Positions 45,689-53,134 of a stretch of DNA of 59,714 nucleotides are shown here, in pieces. The notes under the pieces are model-generated. The model was not told where the DNA came from and did no database searches. It saw only the letters and a list, made by a program, of their open reading frames with translations. The translations under genes were made by a program, and so were the position numbers. This DNA is from an uncultured Holophagaceae bacterium (GTDB lineage: Bacteria; Acidobacteriota; Holophagae; Holophagales; Holophagaceae). Numbering within the stretch: position 1 is the first letter of the stretch; each line of letters starts with the position of its first letter. The stretch spans positions 1 through 59,714 of the forward strand of contig CAIWKE010000041.1 of assembly GCA_903913215.1 (NCBI GenBank), given 5' to 3'.

Positions 45689-46321
45689 GGGCGCTGTGTT
45701 GGCGCCGTGGCAGAGGGTGGCGTTGTAGCAGCCAGGCTGGGTTCCCGCCGCCGCAGGCGTGATGGGGTGACCGGCTGGGTTCTTGGGTGAACCGGGATAG
45801 TGGCACTGGGCGCAGACAGCAGCATTGGCCGGATCGGTGGTGGCGTGGGTGTACACCGAGCCCCCCGAGAGCCGCCAGGGCTTGGCCGGATGCGGAGCCT
45901 GGACACCGTGGCAGGATGCGCAGGCGCTCGCGGAGGGTCCGCCAGAGAAGTCCTTGCCGTGGCAGAGCTGGCAGGAGACAAGGCTCCCCCCGTCGGCCTG
46001 AATGGCCAGCTTGGCGCGCATGCCGTGGGTGGCAGCGCCGGCCCAGCCGGGCGTGGACTGATGGTGGCAGCCCGTGGTGAGGCAGGTGGGAACCCCGCTA
46101 CCCACTTTGATGATCGATAGTTCATGGCACTTGGTGCAGGCATCCACCCCTGCCAGCGCTTGGCCACCGTGAGCACTGATCCACCCGGTGGGGTGGTAGT
46201 CCCCGTAATACTGGGCCACGCTGCCCGCCCCCTTGCCGCTGCCGCACCCCAGCGTGACCAGGGCCACCACAGCGATACCCAGCGCGCGCATGATCCCGAT
46301 CCGATTCCAAATGCTGTTCAT
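42860..46321 (-). CDS. Giant multihaem c-type cytochrome lipoprotein (about 30 haem motifs)
   Basis: About 1153 aa from ATG 46321 (frame is open to 46417; ATG 46291, which gives MRALGIAVVALVTLGC, is also possible). The lipobox LVTLGCGSG indicates an exported lipoprotein. I count 30 haem-type motifs: 22 CX2CH, 3 CX3CH, 4 CX4CH and 1 CX5CH. Six lie in an N-terminal part; the remaining 24 are in three tandem modules of about 311-317 residues that each start with HPVPFL (DNA 45688, 44755, 43804) and hold eight motifs in the same order. This resembles the CxxxxCH/CxxCH proteins of Geobacter. It heads the operon; a role in extracellular electron transfer is likely. Confidence 0.88.
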   Translation of the reverse strand: MNSIWNRIGIMRALGIAVVALVTLGCGSGKGAGSVAQYYGDYHPTGWISAHGGQALAGVDACTKCHELSIIKVGSGVPTCLTTGCHHQSTPGWAGAATHGMRAKLAIQADGGSLVSCQLCHGKDFSGGPSASACASCHGVQAPHPAKPWRLSGGSVYTHATTDPANAAVCAQCHYPGSPKNPAGHPITPAAAGTQPGCYNATLCHGANTAPHPVPFLKGQTDTQQNGHLTVTAAAFAGDCATCHATSGTSPLAAAPLCNVCHTVGNPVASGTGAGTCLSCHTGTPGLPNGPSGSGFPSLSGAHAKHMALATQLTCDTCHAGAGAGTVTHYTNANVRIGTPTGPAPVVIDQIFTPKSGTSPTFSPAALTCSNVSCHGAQTTPGWQNGTLNTATQCTACHGVAATAGTAVQANDAFGRHSLGTHNATVAANGIACTTCHAMGNGSLGALAHFKYLNTSAVDGVATGIPADQLPSGTIVFDPLIVTGAGTYTVTSATQGNGGCAILCHTHTHTTAFDTWTATGAPHPVPFLGGQTDTQGNGHLTVTPAAFASDCATCHAYSGTSPIAGAPLCATCHTLANPTSAGTGVGTCLSCHAGPSGLPAGPTGTTFPNIAGAHAKHMALLTPLNCDACHAGSGAGTTTHYTNANALIAPLSGPATVSLSATYNAQSGGTAGFNPSALTCSSTSCHGGQVSPNWRTGSIASASQCLLCHAVNSGATASQYNDAIGRHAWGTHSNASTLDCTICHDMTTANTNGGAVNHFKYLNTTAVSGVGTGIPADQLPSGTIKFKLTNATYAITGAATYTINATTPEGDGGCALSCHGQTHDAITNHWGAPKGTGVAHPVPFLSTDTSNAGNHHQTVTQAQFTAECSTCHDLSGATTKTGPVCAVCHTLASPVATGTAAGTCLSCHVGASFKTMGPTGSTWPNIQGAHPKHLNLSTFTRSTPGLPASLAGASLPACAACHAGSLPGDATNTHYSNANLRITPLPAAPGTVAIDPTFNAQSGAAGTVSSASAFTCSNISCHGGQTTPGWQTGSITVNATTYCIACHKVTSTATQYNDATGRHNNPGAHNTTCDYCHDMTQAKTGAQNHFKYLDTTAVRLSPDQLSSDTVKFGGGATPATGALTYTVNATIGRGGCALSCHGQTHSTTNNVWN

Positions 46322-46695
46322 AGCGACACCCGAGGTTGCTGGCGGTTCTGGCTGGGACTGGGCTGGATCGGACTGAATGGGCTTGGTAAGTGATTCATCG
46401 TCTGTAAGCTTGATCATTCAAATTTTGGGGTCCATGTATGGGTGAAAAACGGGAAGGCCGCCATGGCTGAGCGACTAAGTTTGCCGAGGTCTGACGGTAT
46501 TTTGTCTGTAACTACACTTTTATCCAAGCTGAGACATCTGCCCATATCCCCAATGGGAACAGTTATCTAGACCTAAAGGACTAGAGTCTGTTTGCTAGGT
46601 AGGTGTGGACGCACAGGGGGCGCATCCCAGGCGAGACCAGGAAAGCGAGCTTGGGAAACAGGCCCTTGCCCTTCCCAATTGCCCCACCCGGGCCG
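46322..46695. promoter_or_regulatory. Divergent control region between cytochrome operon and sensor kinase
   Basis: A 374-nt region with A/T-rich patches and no supported gene. On the minus strand TTGGAT and CAAAAT 17 nt apart (near 46500-46530) are a possible promoter for the cytochrome operon. A near-palindrome TCTAGACCTA/AAGGACTAGA at 46566-46585 (8 of 10 positions symmetric) and a CCCAT-ATCCCCA-ATGGG dyad just upstream are candidate regulator sites. No experimental consensus supports these calls. Confidence 0.45.
46566..46585. promoter_or_regulatory. Near-palindromic operator candidate
   Basis: The 20-mer TCTAGACCTAAAGGACTAGA is symmetric at 8 of 10 paired positions and lies between the divergent cytochrome and two-component genes. 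Its size and symmetry suit a dimeric NarL-type regulator, such as the one encoded at 49683. Confidence 0.4.
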
Positions 46696-49686
46696 ATGTC
46701 CTACCCTTCAGCTTCGATGCCAGCTGTAACGAGAGAAGCACACGTTCGACACCCGGGACCTCTCCGGTGGGTGCTTCTCGTCCTGGTCTGGCTGTGGACG
46801 GCAGGTGGGTCTCTGGCGCTGGAACCGGGGCGCCCCCTTTCGAACCATGCCCACCGGGTCTTCCGCAGCGAGGAGGGGCTGCTCCAGGATGCAGCCCTGG
46901 CCCTGCTGGAAGGTCGCGATGGCTACCTGTGGATCGGCACTTCGGCAGGCCTGCTCCGCTTTGATGGCGCCTCCTTCGAGACCTATTCCCGCTTGAACGT
47001 GCCTGGCTTCGTCCACAACGAGGTCCAGTGCCTGGCCCAGGAACCAGATGGGGCCCTCTGGATTGGCACTCGGGAGTCCGGGCTCTACCGTTTCCAAAAG
47101 GGCTCCGTGCGCGCCTATGGCCTGACTGAGGGCTTGCCAGACCAGCCCATCCGCCACCTGCTGAGGGACCGCCAGGGCATTCTCTGGGCCTCGCCGACGG
47201 AAGGACCCCTGCTCCGCTTCGACGGAGGCAGCTTCCATCCCGTGGAGTCTGCGGCGGCGCACCTTGAGATCCGGGCCCTGACTGAAGATCGCGAAGGCAT
47301 TCTCTGGGTGGGTACCGCCAGCTCGGGCCTCTGGCGACTGAAGCAAGGGCGTCTGGTCCTGGCGGCGCTGGCCCCAGAGATCACCGCCCTGGATACCGGC
47401 CTGGACGGCACCCTCTGGGTGGGTACCCGCACTCAGGGCCTGCAGCAGTTCGAGGAGGGTCGGCTGCAGACCCCGGCCTGGGCCCGGTCCCTGCCATCCA
47501 AACCCATCAGCCACCTGCTACTGGACCGCCATGGCAGCCTCTGGGTTGGGCTGGAGCAGGGAGGGCTCTTCCGCCACACCGCCTCCGGCCGCCTGGAGAC
47601 CACCCCCGGCGCCCCCGGCTCCCGCTGGACCCCAAGGGCCCTCATGGAAGACAGCTCCGGTGCGCTCTGGTGGGGCACCGCGGATCGGGGCATGGGCGTC
47701 ATCTACCCGGTTCCGTTCAGGCCCATCCCCTTGCTGGATGCAGATCCGGAAGAACCCGTGAGCATGGTCTGCCAGGACCCTGCTGGGGAAGTCTGGTGCC
47801 TCACCGGGGACCAGAGCCTGGGCCATCTGCTGAACGGCCATCTGCAGCGCAAGATTCCAAAATCCGCCTTTGACGGCCCGCTTTCGGCCCTTTGGCCCCG
47901 ACAGGCGGGCGGCCTTTGGCTGGGCACCCGGAAGGGTGAGATTCTTGTTCTAGATCAAGGTCAGATTCATCGACAGTCCTGGTCCCAGACCAGCCAACCA
48001 GAGCCAGTCCTATCAATTTACGAGGATCCCCAAGGTACCCTTTGGGTGGCCAAGGCCCACCAGGGCCTGGTGAAGGTCGCACCGGGCCAGGCTCCACTCC
48101 ATCTGCCCTCCATCCAGGGCGTGGTGGCCATGACCGGGGGCGGACCCGATCCTCTCTATCTCGCCAACCGCACGATGGGCCTGGGCCTGCTGGCCGCCGA
48201 TCAGGCCCGGTGGCTGGGCCGGGCAGAGGGCTTGGGCTCCAGTGGCGCCCAGGCCCTGCACCTGGATGCCAAAGGCAATTTATGGATCGGCACCCCGGAC
48301 GGCCTGAGGCGCTATCGGAATGGGGGCTTCCAATCCGTGGTGAATCCGCCCGAGGCGCTGCAAGCGCCCATTCACGCCATCCTCGAAGACCCAGGAGAGC
48401 GTCTGTGGCTCAGCACTGGGCAGGGGGTGTTGCGCATTCCCCTGGCCGCGCTCCTCAAGGGGCTACGTCAGCCAACCCTCCTGGCACCGGTTGTCTATGA
48501 CCACCACGACGGCATGCCCTCCCGGGAGACCTTTGGTGGAGCCCAGCCCGCAGCCTGGCTCAGCCGCGAGGGAGAGTTCTATTTCCCCACCATCCGCGGC
48601 CTCTGCCGCCTGGATGGCAACCTGACCACGCCACCGGGGCCCCCCATCCGGCTCCACCTTCTGAGGGCGGAAAGCGATGAGACCGTGCTGCCTGAGGGCA
48701 CACCAATCCATGTGCCATCGGGTACCCACCGCTTCGAGGTCTACTACACCGCCACCTCCCTGACCCGGGCCGATAAAATCCGCTTCCGCTACCGACTTGA
48801 AGGATGGGACCGCCTCTGGAGCGACGTTGGCGACCGCCGCTTCTCGGCCTACTCGAACCTGCCCCCAGGCTCATACCGCTTCGTCGTCCAGGCATGGCGC
48901 CTGGACGATGACGCCCCGCCCTCGGAGCAGTCCGTGGCCGTGGTGGTGGAGCCCTTCCTGTACCAACGGCCTGCCTTCTGGGCCCTGTGCGCCCTGGCCC
49001 TCGCAGCCTTTGCCTGGTGGCTCCTGCGCCTCCGCCTCCAGCAGGTGGAGGCCCGTTCCGCCGTGCTCGCCGAGCGGAACCGCATGGCCCGTGAGATCCA
49101 CGATCACCTGGCCCAGGGCTTCACGGGGGTACTGCTTCAACTGGAGGCCGCCGAGGCCAAGCTGGGTCACATGGCCGGGGATCCAGCCCCCGTCCTGACC
49201 CGCCTGGACCATGCAAGGAACCTGGCCGTGGCCAGCCTCCAGGAGGCCCGGCGTTCTGTAATGTCCCTCAGCCCCCGCAAGCTGGAGGGCATGGACCTCC
49301 TGGGCGCCTTGCGCTCCCTTGCGGATCGCCTGCTGGCGGGCACTGAGATCCAGGTGGAGCTGGTCCAAACGGGCCAGCCCCGGCCCATCCCGCCGCGTCT
49401 GGAAGAGGAGCTGCTCCGCATGGCCCAGGAGCTGTTCACCAACGCCCTGCGTCATGGCAAGGCCCACTGGGTACGGACGGTACTGCAGTTTGAGGGGCGC
49501 CATATCCACCTCAGCGTGGAGGACGATGGCCAGGGCTTCGACCCCACCGCCAGCGCTGCGGGCTACGGCATGCGCAGCATCCGCGAGAGCCTCCGAAAGT
49601 GGCGTGGCCATATGGACATCGACAGCAGCCCGGGGTTCGGCGCCCGCATCACCCTCACCCTTCCCCTCCGCAGGTGGCCCTTATGA
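46696..49686 (+). CDS. Beta-propeller (Reg_prop) sensor histidine kinase
   Basis: A very large sensor, about 996 aa from ATG 46696; starts at 46603 (GTG) or 46717 are also possible as no clear ribosome-binding site decides. A signal helix (RWVLLVLVWLWTAGG) is followed by about twelve two-component propeller repeats such as GYLWIGTSAGLLRFDG, GALWIGTRESGLYRF and GNLWIGTPDGLRRY, a Y_Y_Y domain (RFRYRLEGWDRLWSD), one membrane helix (FWALCALALAAFAWWLL), and a HisKA_3/HATPase module. The H box is EIHDHLAQGF (His codon 49099-49101), with N box LFTNALRHG and DDGQGFDP. It is divergent from the cytochrome operon. Confidence 0.9.
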   Translation: MSYPSASMPAVTREAHVRHPGPLRWVLLVLVWLWTAGGSLALEPGRPLSNHAHRVFRSEEGLLQDAALALLEGRDGYLWIGTSAGLLRFDGASFETYSRLNVPGFVHNEVQCLAQEPDGALWIGTRESGLYRFQKGSVRAYGLTEGLPDQPIRHLLRDRQGILWASPTEGPLLRFDGGSFHPVESAAAHLEIRALTEDREGILWVGTASSGLWRLKQGRLVLAALAPEITALDTGLDGTLWVGTRTQGLQQFEEGRLQTPAWARSLPSKPISHLLLDRHGSLWVGLEQGGLFRHTASGRLETTPGAPGSRWTPRALMEDSSGALWWGTADRGMGVIYPVPFRPIPLLDADPEEPVSMVCQDPAGEVWCLTGDQSLGHLLNGHLQRKIPKSAFDGPLSALWPRQAGGLWLGTRKGEILVLDQGQIHRQSWSQTSQPEPVLSIYEDPQGTLWVAKAHQGLVKVAPGQAPLHLPSIQGVVAMTGGGPDPLYLANRTMGLGLLAADQARWLGRAEGLGSSGAQALHLDAKGNLWIGTPDGLRRYRNGGFQSVVNPPEALQAPIHAILEDPGERLWLSTGQGVLRIPLAALLKGLRQPTLLAPVVYDHHDGMPSRETFGGAQPAAWLSREGEFYFPTIRGLCRLDGNLTTPPGPPIRLHLLRAESDETVLPEGTPIHVPSGTHRFEVYYTATSLTRADKIRFRYRLEGWDRLWSDVGDRRFSAYSNLPPGSYRFVVQAWRLDDDAPPSEQSVAVVVEPFLYQRPAFWALCALALAAFAWWLLRLRLQQVEARSAVLAERNRMAREIHDHLAQGFTGVLLQLEAAEAKLGHMAGDPAPVLTRLDHARNLAVASLQEARRSVMSLSPRKLEGMDLLGALRSLADRLLAGTEIQVELVQTGQPRPIPPRLEEELLRMAQELFTNALRHGKAHWVRTVLQFEGRHIHLSVEDDGQGFDPTASAAGYGMRSIRESLRKWRGHMDIDSSPGFGARITLTLPLRRWPL

Positions 49687-50336
49687 ACCTCGAACCAACC
49701 GATCGCATCAAACTCCTCATCGTCGATGACCATCCCATCGTCCGGGACGGCCTCGTGGCCATCTTGCACGAGGGCGAACCTGACCTGGAGGTGGTGGGCG
49801 AAGCCGGGGATGGCAGGGAGGCCGTGGCCGCCTGGCGGAAGCTGCAGCCCACGGTGACCATCATGGACCTGCAGCTACCCGGCCAGAGCGGCGTGGAGGC
49901 CATCCTGGCCATCCGCCGCGAGGATCCCGATGCCCGCATCCTGGTGCTCACGACCTTCGACGGGGACGCGGACATCCAGCGAGCCCTGGAGGCCGGGGCC
50001 CGGGGGTACCTGCTGAAGAGTGTGCGCCGGGCCATTCTCATCGAGGCTGTGCGGGCCGTGGCCGCCGGCCAGCGCTACCTGCCCCCCGCCACCGCCGCTC
50101 GCCTGGTGGAGGCCATGGAGGCGGAGCGACTCACGCCCCGGGAGCTGGATGTGCTGCGCCTCCTGGCCCAGGGCCAGCGCAATCGCGAGATCGCCGATGC
50201 CCTGGGTCTGGCGGAACCCACGGTGAAGATCCACGTGAACAACCTGCTGCGAAAACTCCAGGCCAAGGACCGCACCGAGGCCTCCATGATCGCCCTCAAG
50301 CGGGGTCTCATCCACCTGAGGCCCGGGGGAGTCTAA
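49683..50336 (+). CDS. NarL/LuxR-type response regulator
   Basis: A 217-aa regulator whose ATG overlaps the kinase stop (ATGA), so the two are co-translated. The receiver domain has LLIVDDHPIVRDGL, phospho-acceptor Asp62 in TIMDLQLPGQSG and the Lys of YLLKSV; the HTH is LTPRELDVLRLLAQGQRNRE followed by PTVKIHVNNLLRKL. It is the obvious partner of the propeller kinase and the first candidate regulator of the cytochrome operon. Confidence 0.95.
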   Translation: MNLEPTDRIKLLIVDDHPIVRDGLVAILHEGEPDLEVVGEAGDGREAVAAWRKLQPTVTIMDLQLPGQSGVEAILAIRREDPDARILVLTTFDGDADIQRALEAGARGYLLKSVRRAILIEAVRAVAAGQRYLPPATAARLVEAMEAERLTPRELDVLRLLAQGQRNREIADALGLAEPTVKIHVNNLLRKLQAKDRTEASMIALKRGLIHLRPGGV

Positions 50337-50666
50337 CTAGCGCCGGAACATGAAGAAGACCGCCCCCACCAGGCAGAGCCCCGCCCAGAGGTGGTTCAGG
50401 TGGAGCCGCTCGCGCATCCAGACCACGGCGAAGACGGCGAACACCAGGAGGGTCACCACCTCCTGGATCACCTTCAGCTGGGGCAGACTGAAGCGACCGA
50501 AGCCTGCCCGGTTGGCAGGCACCATGAGGCAGTATTCAAAAAAGGCGATACCCCAGCTCACGAGGATTGCAATCCAGAGCGGGCTGTCCCGGTTGTGCTT
50601 CAGGTGCCCGTACCAGGCGAAGGTCATAAAGATGTTGCTGAGGACGAGCAGCAGGACCGTCTTCAT
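50337..50666 (-). CDS. DUF486 (DMT-family) membrane protein
   Basis: A 109-aa, four-helix membrane protein: VLLLVLSNIFMTFAWYGHLK, WIAILVSWGIAFFEYCLMVP, VVTLLVFAVFAVVWM, and WAGLCLVGAVFFMF. The motif FMTFAWYGHLK and EYCLMVPANRAGF are characteristic of DUF486 proteins. Function unknown; it resembles small multidrug-resistance-like proteins. It converges with the response-regulator gene and lies downstream of rny, 21 nt away. Confidence 0.85.
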   Translation of the reverse strand: MKTVLLLVLSNIFMTFAWYGHLKHNRDSPLWIAILVSWGIAFFEYCLMVPANRAGFGRFSLPQLKVIQEVVTLLVFAVFAVVWMRERLHLNHLWAGLCLVGAVFFMFRR

Positions 50667-50687
50667 GGGCGGGCTCCCGCCGGGTGC

Positions 50688-52307
50688 CTAGCGGGCGACC
50701 TCCACGGCGCGCAGCTCGCGCATCACCGTGACCTTGATCTGGCCGGGGTACTGCATCTCAGCTTCGATACGGCGGGAGACGTCCTTGGCGATCCAGTAGG
50801 CTTGGTCATCGTTCACGGAGCCGGCATCCACCAGGATGCGGATCTCGCGGCCCGCCTGCATGGCAAAGCTCTTCTGCACGCCCTTGTAGCTGTTGGCGAT
50901 GCCCTCCAGCTGTTCCAGACGCTTGACGTAGGTCTCCATCATCTCGCGGCGGGCGCCGGGCCGAGCCGCGCTGAGGGCGTCGGCAGCGGTGATGAGCATG
51001 GCTTCCACGGTGCGAGGCTCGAAGTCCCCGTGGTGGCAGCTCATGGCGTGGATGACTTCTTCCTTCTCTCCGTAGCGCTGCATCAACTGCATGCCGATCT
51101 CGATGTGAGTGCCCTCCACCTCACGGTCGATGGCCTTGCCGATGTCATGGAAGAGGCCGGCTCGGCGGGAGAGCCGGGCGTCCGCGCCCATCTCGCCGGC
51201 CATGTATTCGGCAATGCGGGCCACTTCCTTGGTGTGCTCCAGGACATTCTGGCCGTACGAGGTGCGGTAGTTCAGGCGCCCCACCAGCTTGTGCAGCTTG
51301 GGGTGGATGTCCGGAAAGCCCAGCTCGATGCAGGCGGCTTCGCCGATCTCTTTCAGGTGCTGGTCCATGTCCACCTTGACCTTCTCGACCACTTCCTCGA
51401 TGCGGGCGGGGTGGATGCGGCCGTCGGCCAGGAGCTTCAGGATGGCCTGGCGGGCCACCTCGCGGCGGATGGGGTCGAAGCTGGAGACGACGATGCTCTC
51501 GGGGGTGTCGTCCACGATGAGGTCGCAGCCCGTGGCCTTTTCCAGGGCCCGGATGTTGCGGCCTTCGCGGCCGATGATGCGGCCCTTGAGGTCATCGCTG
51601 GGCAGCTGCACGGAACTGACTGCCTGTTCGGTCACGACGTCTGAGGCCACACGCTGGATGGCGGCACCGATGGTCCAGCGGGCCCGCTTGGCGGCCTCCT
51701 CCTGGGCCTCTTCGTCAATGCGGCGCACCAGTTTGGCGGCGTCCATCTTGGCGGAGTATTCCAGCTGAGAGATCAGTTCCTTCTTGGCGTCCTCCCGGGT
51801 CAGCCCGGCGACCTCCTCCAGGCGCTTGGCCTGGGCCTCCACCAGCTGCTTGGCCTCAGCCTGCTGGCCCTCCAGGCGCTCCAGTTCGGCCTTGCGTTTC
51901 TCGGTGAGGGTCTCCAGATCCTTGGACTTCTGGTCCAACTGCTGGACCTTCTTGTCTAGGCCCTCTTCCTTGGACTGAACGCGCTGCTCTTGCTTCTCCA
52001 GGTTCTTCTGGCGCTCGGTCAGCAGCTTTTCCGCCTCCTGCCGGGCCGTCAGAGCCTGCTCCTTGGCCTTCAGCTCGGATTCCTTGCGAACGGATTCAGC
52101 CTCCTGCTCACCTCGCTGCCGGAGCCGCTGCGCCTCCTTCTGGGCTTCAGCCAGGAGGTGTTCCCGCTCGGTCTTGATATCGGATTCAGCCTTGGCTTGT
52201 GCCTGTGACGCCTCGATGGTGGCTTTCTGCATCCGCATGAAAGCCAACAGCCCCACCACCGAAGCAGCGAAGAACAGGAATAGGAAGATCCAGGCGATCA
52301 GATTCAT
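50688..52307 (-). CDS. rny: Ribonuclease Y
   Basis: RNase Y is a membrane-anchored endoribonuclease that starts mRNA decay. The 539-aa protein has an N-terminal helix (LIAWIFLFLFFAASVVGLLA), a long coiled coil of about residues 25-180, a KH domain (KGRIIGREGRNIRALEKATG) and the HD metal site (GLFHDIGKAIDREVEGTH). Its presence, with no RNase E seen here, is typical of several bacterial phyla. Immediately upstream in the mRNA is a structured 200-nt leader, discussed separately. Confidence 0.96.
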   Translation of the reverse strand: MNLIAWIFLFLFFAASVVGLLAFMRMQKATIEASQAQAKAESDIKTEREHLLAEAQKEAQRLRQRGEQEAESVRKESELKAKEQALTARQEAEKLLTERQKNLEKQEQRVQSKEEGLDKKVQQLDQKSKDLETLTEKRKAELERLEGQQAEAKQLVEAQAKRLEEVAGLTREDAKKELISQLEYSAKMDAAKLVRRIDEEAQEEAAKRARWTIGAAIQRVASDVVTEQAVSSVQLPSDDLKGRIIGREGRNIRALEKATGCDLIVDDTPESIVVSSFDPIRREVARQAILKLLADGRIHPARIEEVVEKVKVDMDQHLKEIGEAACIELGFPDIHPKLHKLVGRLNYRTSYGQNVLEHTKEVARIAEYMAGEMGADARLSRRAGLFHDIGKAIDREVEGTHIEIGMQLMQRYGEKEEVIHAMSCHHGDFEPRTVEAMLITAADALSAARPGARREMMETYVKRLEQLEGIANSYKGVQKSFAMQAGREIRILVDAGSVNDDQAYWIAKDVSRRIEAEMQYPGQIKVTVMRELRAVEVAR

Positions 52308-52523
52308 GGGCGACTCCAGGGAAAGGATCCAAGAGCCACCAGCACCAGTTTGAAGATCCCCGCTCAGTCGTGGAGGCGTGCCGAGTTCCCTAGTTTATAG
52401 GGGGGAGACCAGAGTCCCTGGCTAAGGCGCGCCGACGCGCGGAACGCACAGGACAGGGGGAAGGTCTCCCTAGTCGACTTACGGAACAAGAGCTTGGCCA
52501 TAATCACGGGCCTCGCAGGGAAA
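52308..52523 (-). ncRNA. Structured RNA candidate between zapA and rny, possibly 6S RNA
   Basis: On the minus strand a long hairpin is centred at 52440-52450. GGGAGACC pairs with GGTCTCCC, then an internal loop, CCCTG/CAGGG, and a GC-rich top (CCGCGCGTCGGCGCGCC). It lies directly downstream of zapA, which is where 6S RNA (ssrS) is found in many bacteria. It could instead be a leader that controls rny. The region has no credible coding sequence. Confidence in structure is fair, in identity low. Confidence 0.45.
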
Positions 52524-52883
52524 TCAGTCTCCGTCCTCATCCAGAAGGGGCACAGGGGCGGAAGGTTCGTCCGGAACATCGTTCAGTAGCTTGGAGAGAG
52601 TCTGTTCCAGGTTGTGGGTGTGCTGGTTGGCTTCCTGCTCCAGACGCGCCGTGCGGTGCGCCAGGTTCAGGGCGGCCAGGAGGTACCAGGACGGGGTGTC
52701 CAGGCCCTTCGGGACGCTCCCCCATCTTAACTGGCATTGGGAATCCATGGCCTGAAAGGTATCCTCCAGAACCCGAACCGCTGCCTCCAGCCTTTCGGGG
52801 TCATCGGTCTGAATCTGCAGAGCCCGCCCCTGCACCATCACAGTGACCGGACGAGTGCCCGGCAGCGGGAGGGGTGGCCTCAT
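52524..52883 (-). CDS. zapA: Cell-division protein ZapA
   Basis: ZapA bundles FtsZ at the division site. The 119-aa product has the ZapA domain at residues 12-90 (VTVMVQGRALQIQTDDPERL, LLAALNLAHRTARLEQEANQ) followed by a helical C-terminus for tetramer formation and a disordered acidic tail. Its ATG overlaps the stop of the upstream coiled-coil gene (ATGA), suggesting the two products act together. Confidence 0.85.
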   Translation of the reverse strand: MRPPLPLPGTRPVTVMVQGRALQIQTDDPERLEAAVRVLEDTFQAMDSQCQLRWGSVPKGLDTPSWYLLAALNLAHRTARLEQEANQHTHNLEQTLSKLLNDVPDEPSAPVPLLDEDGD

Positions 52884-53116
52884 CCCAAGGCCTCCAGGGC
52901 GCGGAGGATGGCAGCCACCTGCTCGCGGGTCTCCTCGCGGTCCTTTTCCAGGGCCGTCTGGGCGGCCTGGGCCTCCTCCAGGCGCCCCCGGAGGGAACGC
53001 AACTCCTGGTCTGCGCTGGAGCCGCTGGCCTTGAGGGCATCCAGTTCATCCTTCAACTGGTTGCGCTGCAGGACCAGGGCCTGCATCTTCGATTCGAGCT
53101 GCTTGAGTAGATCCAT
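52880..53116 (-). CDS. ZapB-like coiled-coil protein
   Basis: A 78-aa product that is almost wholly a coiled coil (MDLLKQLESKMQALVLQRNQ, LRSLRGRLEEAQAAQTALEK, REETREQVAAILRALEALG). Similar small coiled-coil genes sit before zapA in many bacteria and are thought to be ZapB-like partners in the division ring. Sequence similarity in such proteins is weak; the call rests on position and coiled-coil shape. Confidence 0.7.
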   Translation of the reverse strand: MDLLKQLESKMQALVLQRNQLKDELDALKASGSSADQELRSLRGRLEEAQAAQTALEKDREETREQVAAILRALEALG

Positions 53117-53134
53117 GATTGCCCCTTCTCGATT

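Noticed and set aside
52380-52480. Signal-recognition-particle (4.5S) RNA
   Set aside because: The hairpin has no GGAAGG/AGCA motif of the SRP RNA tip; the place next to zapA favours 6S RNA or an rny leader instead.
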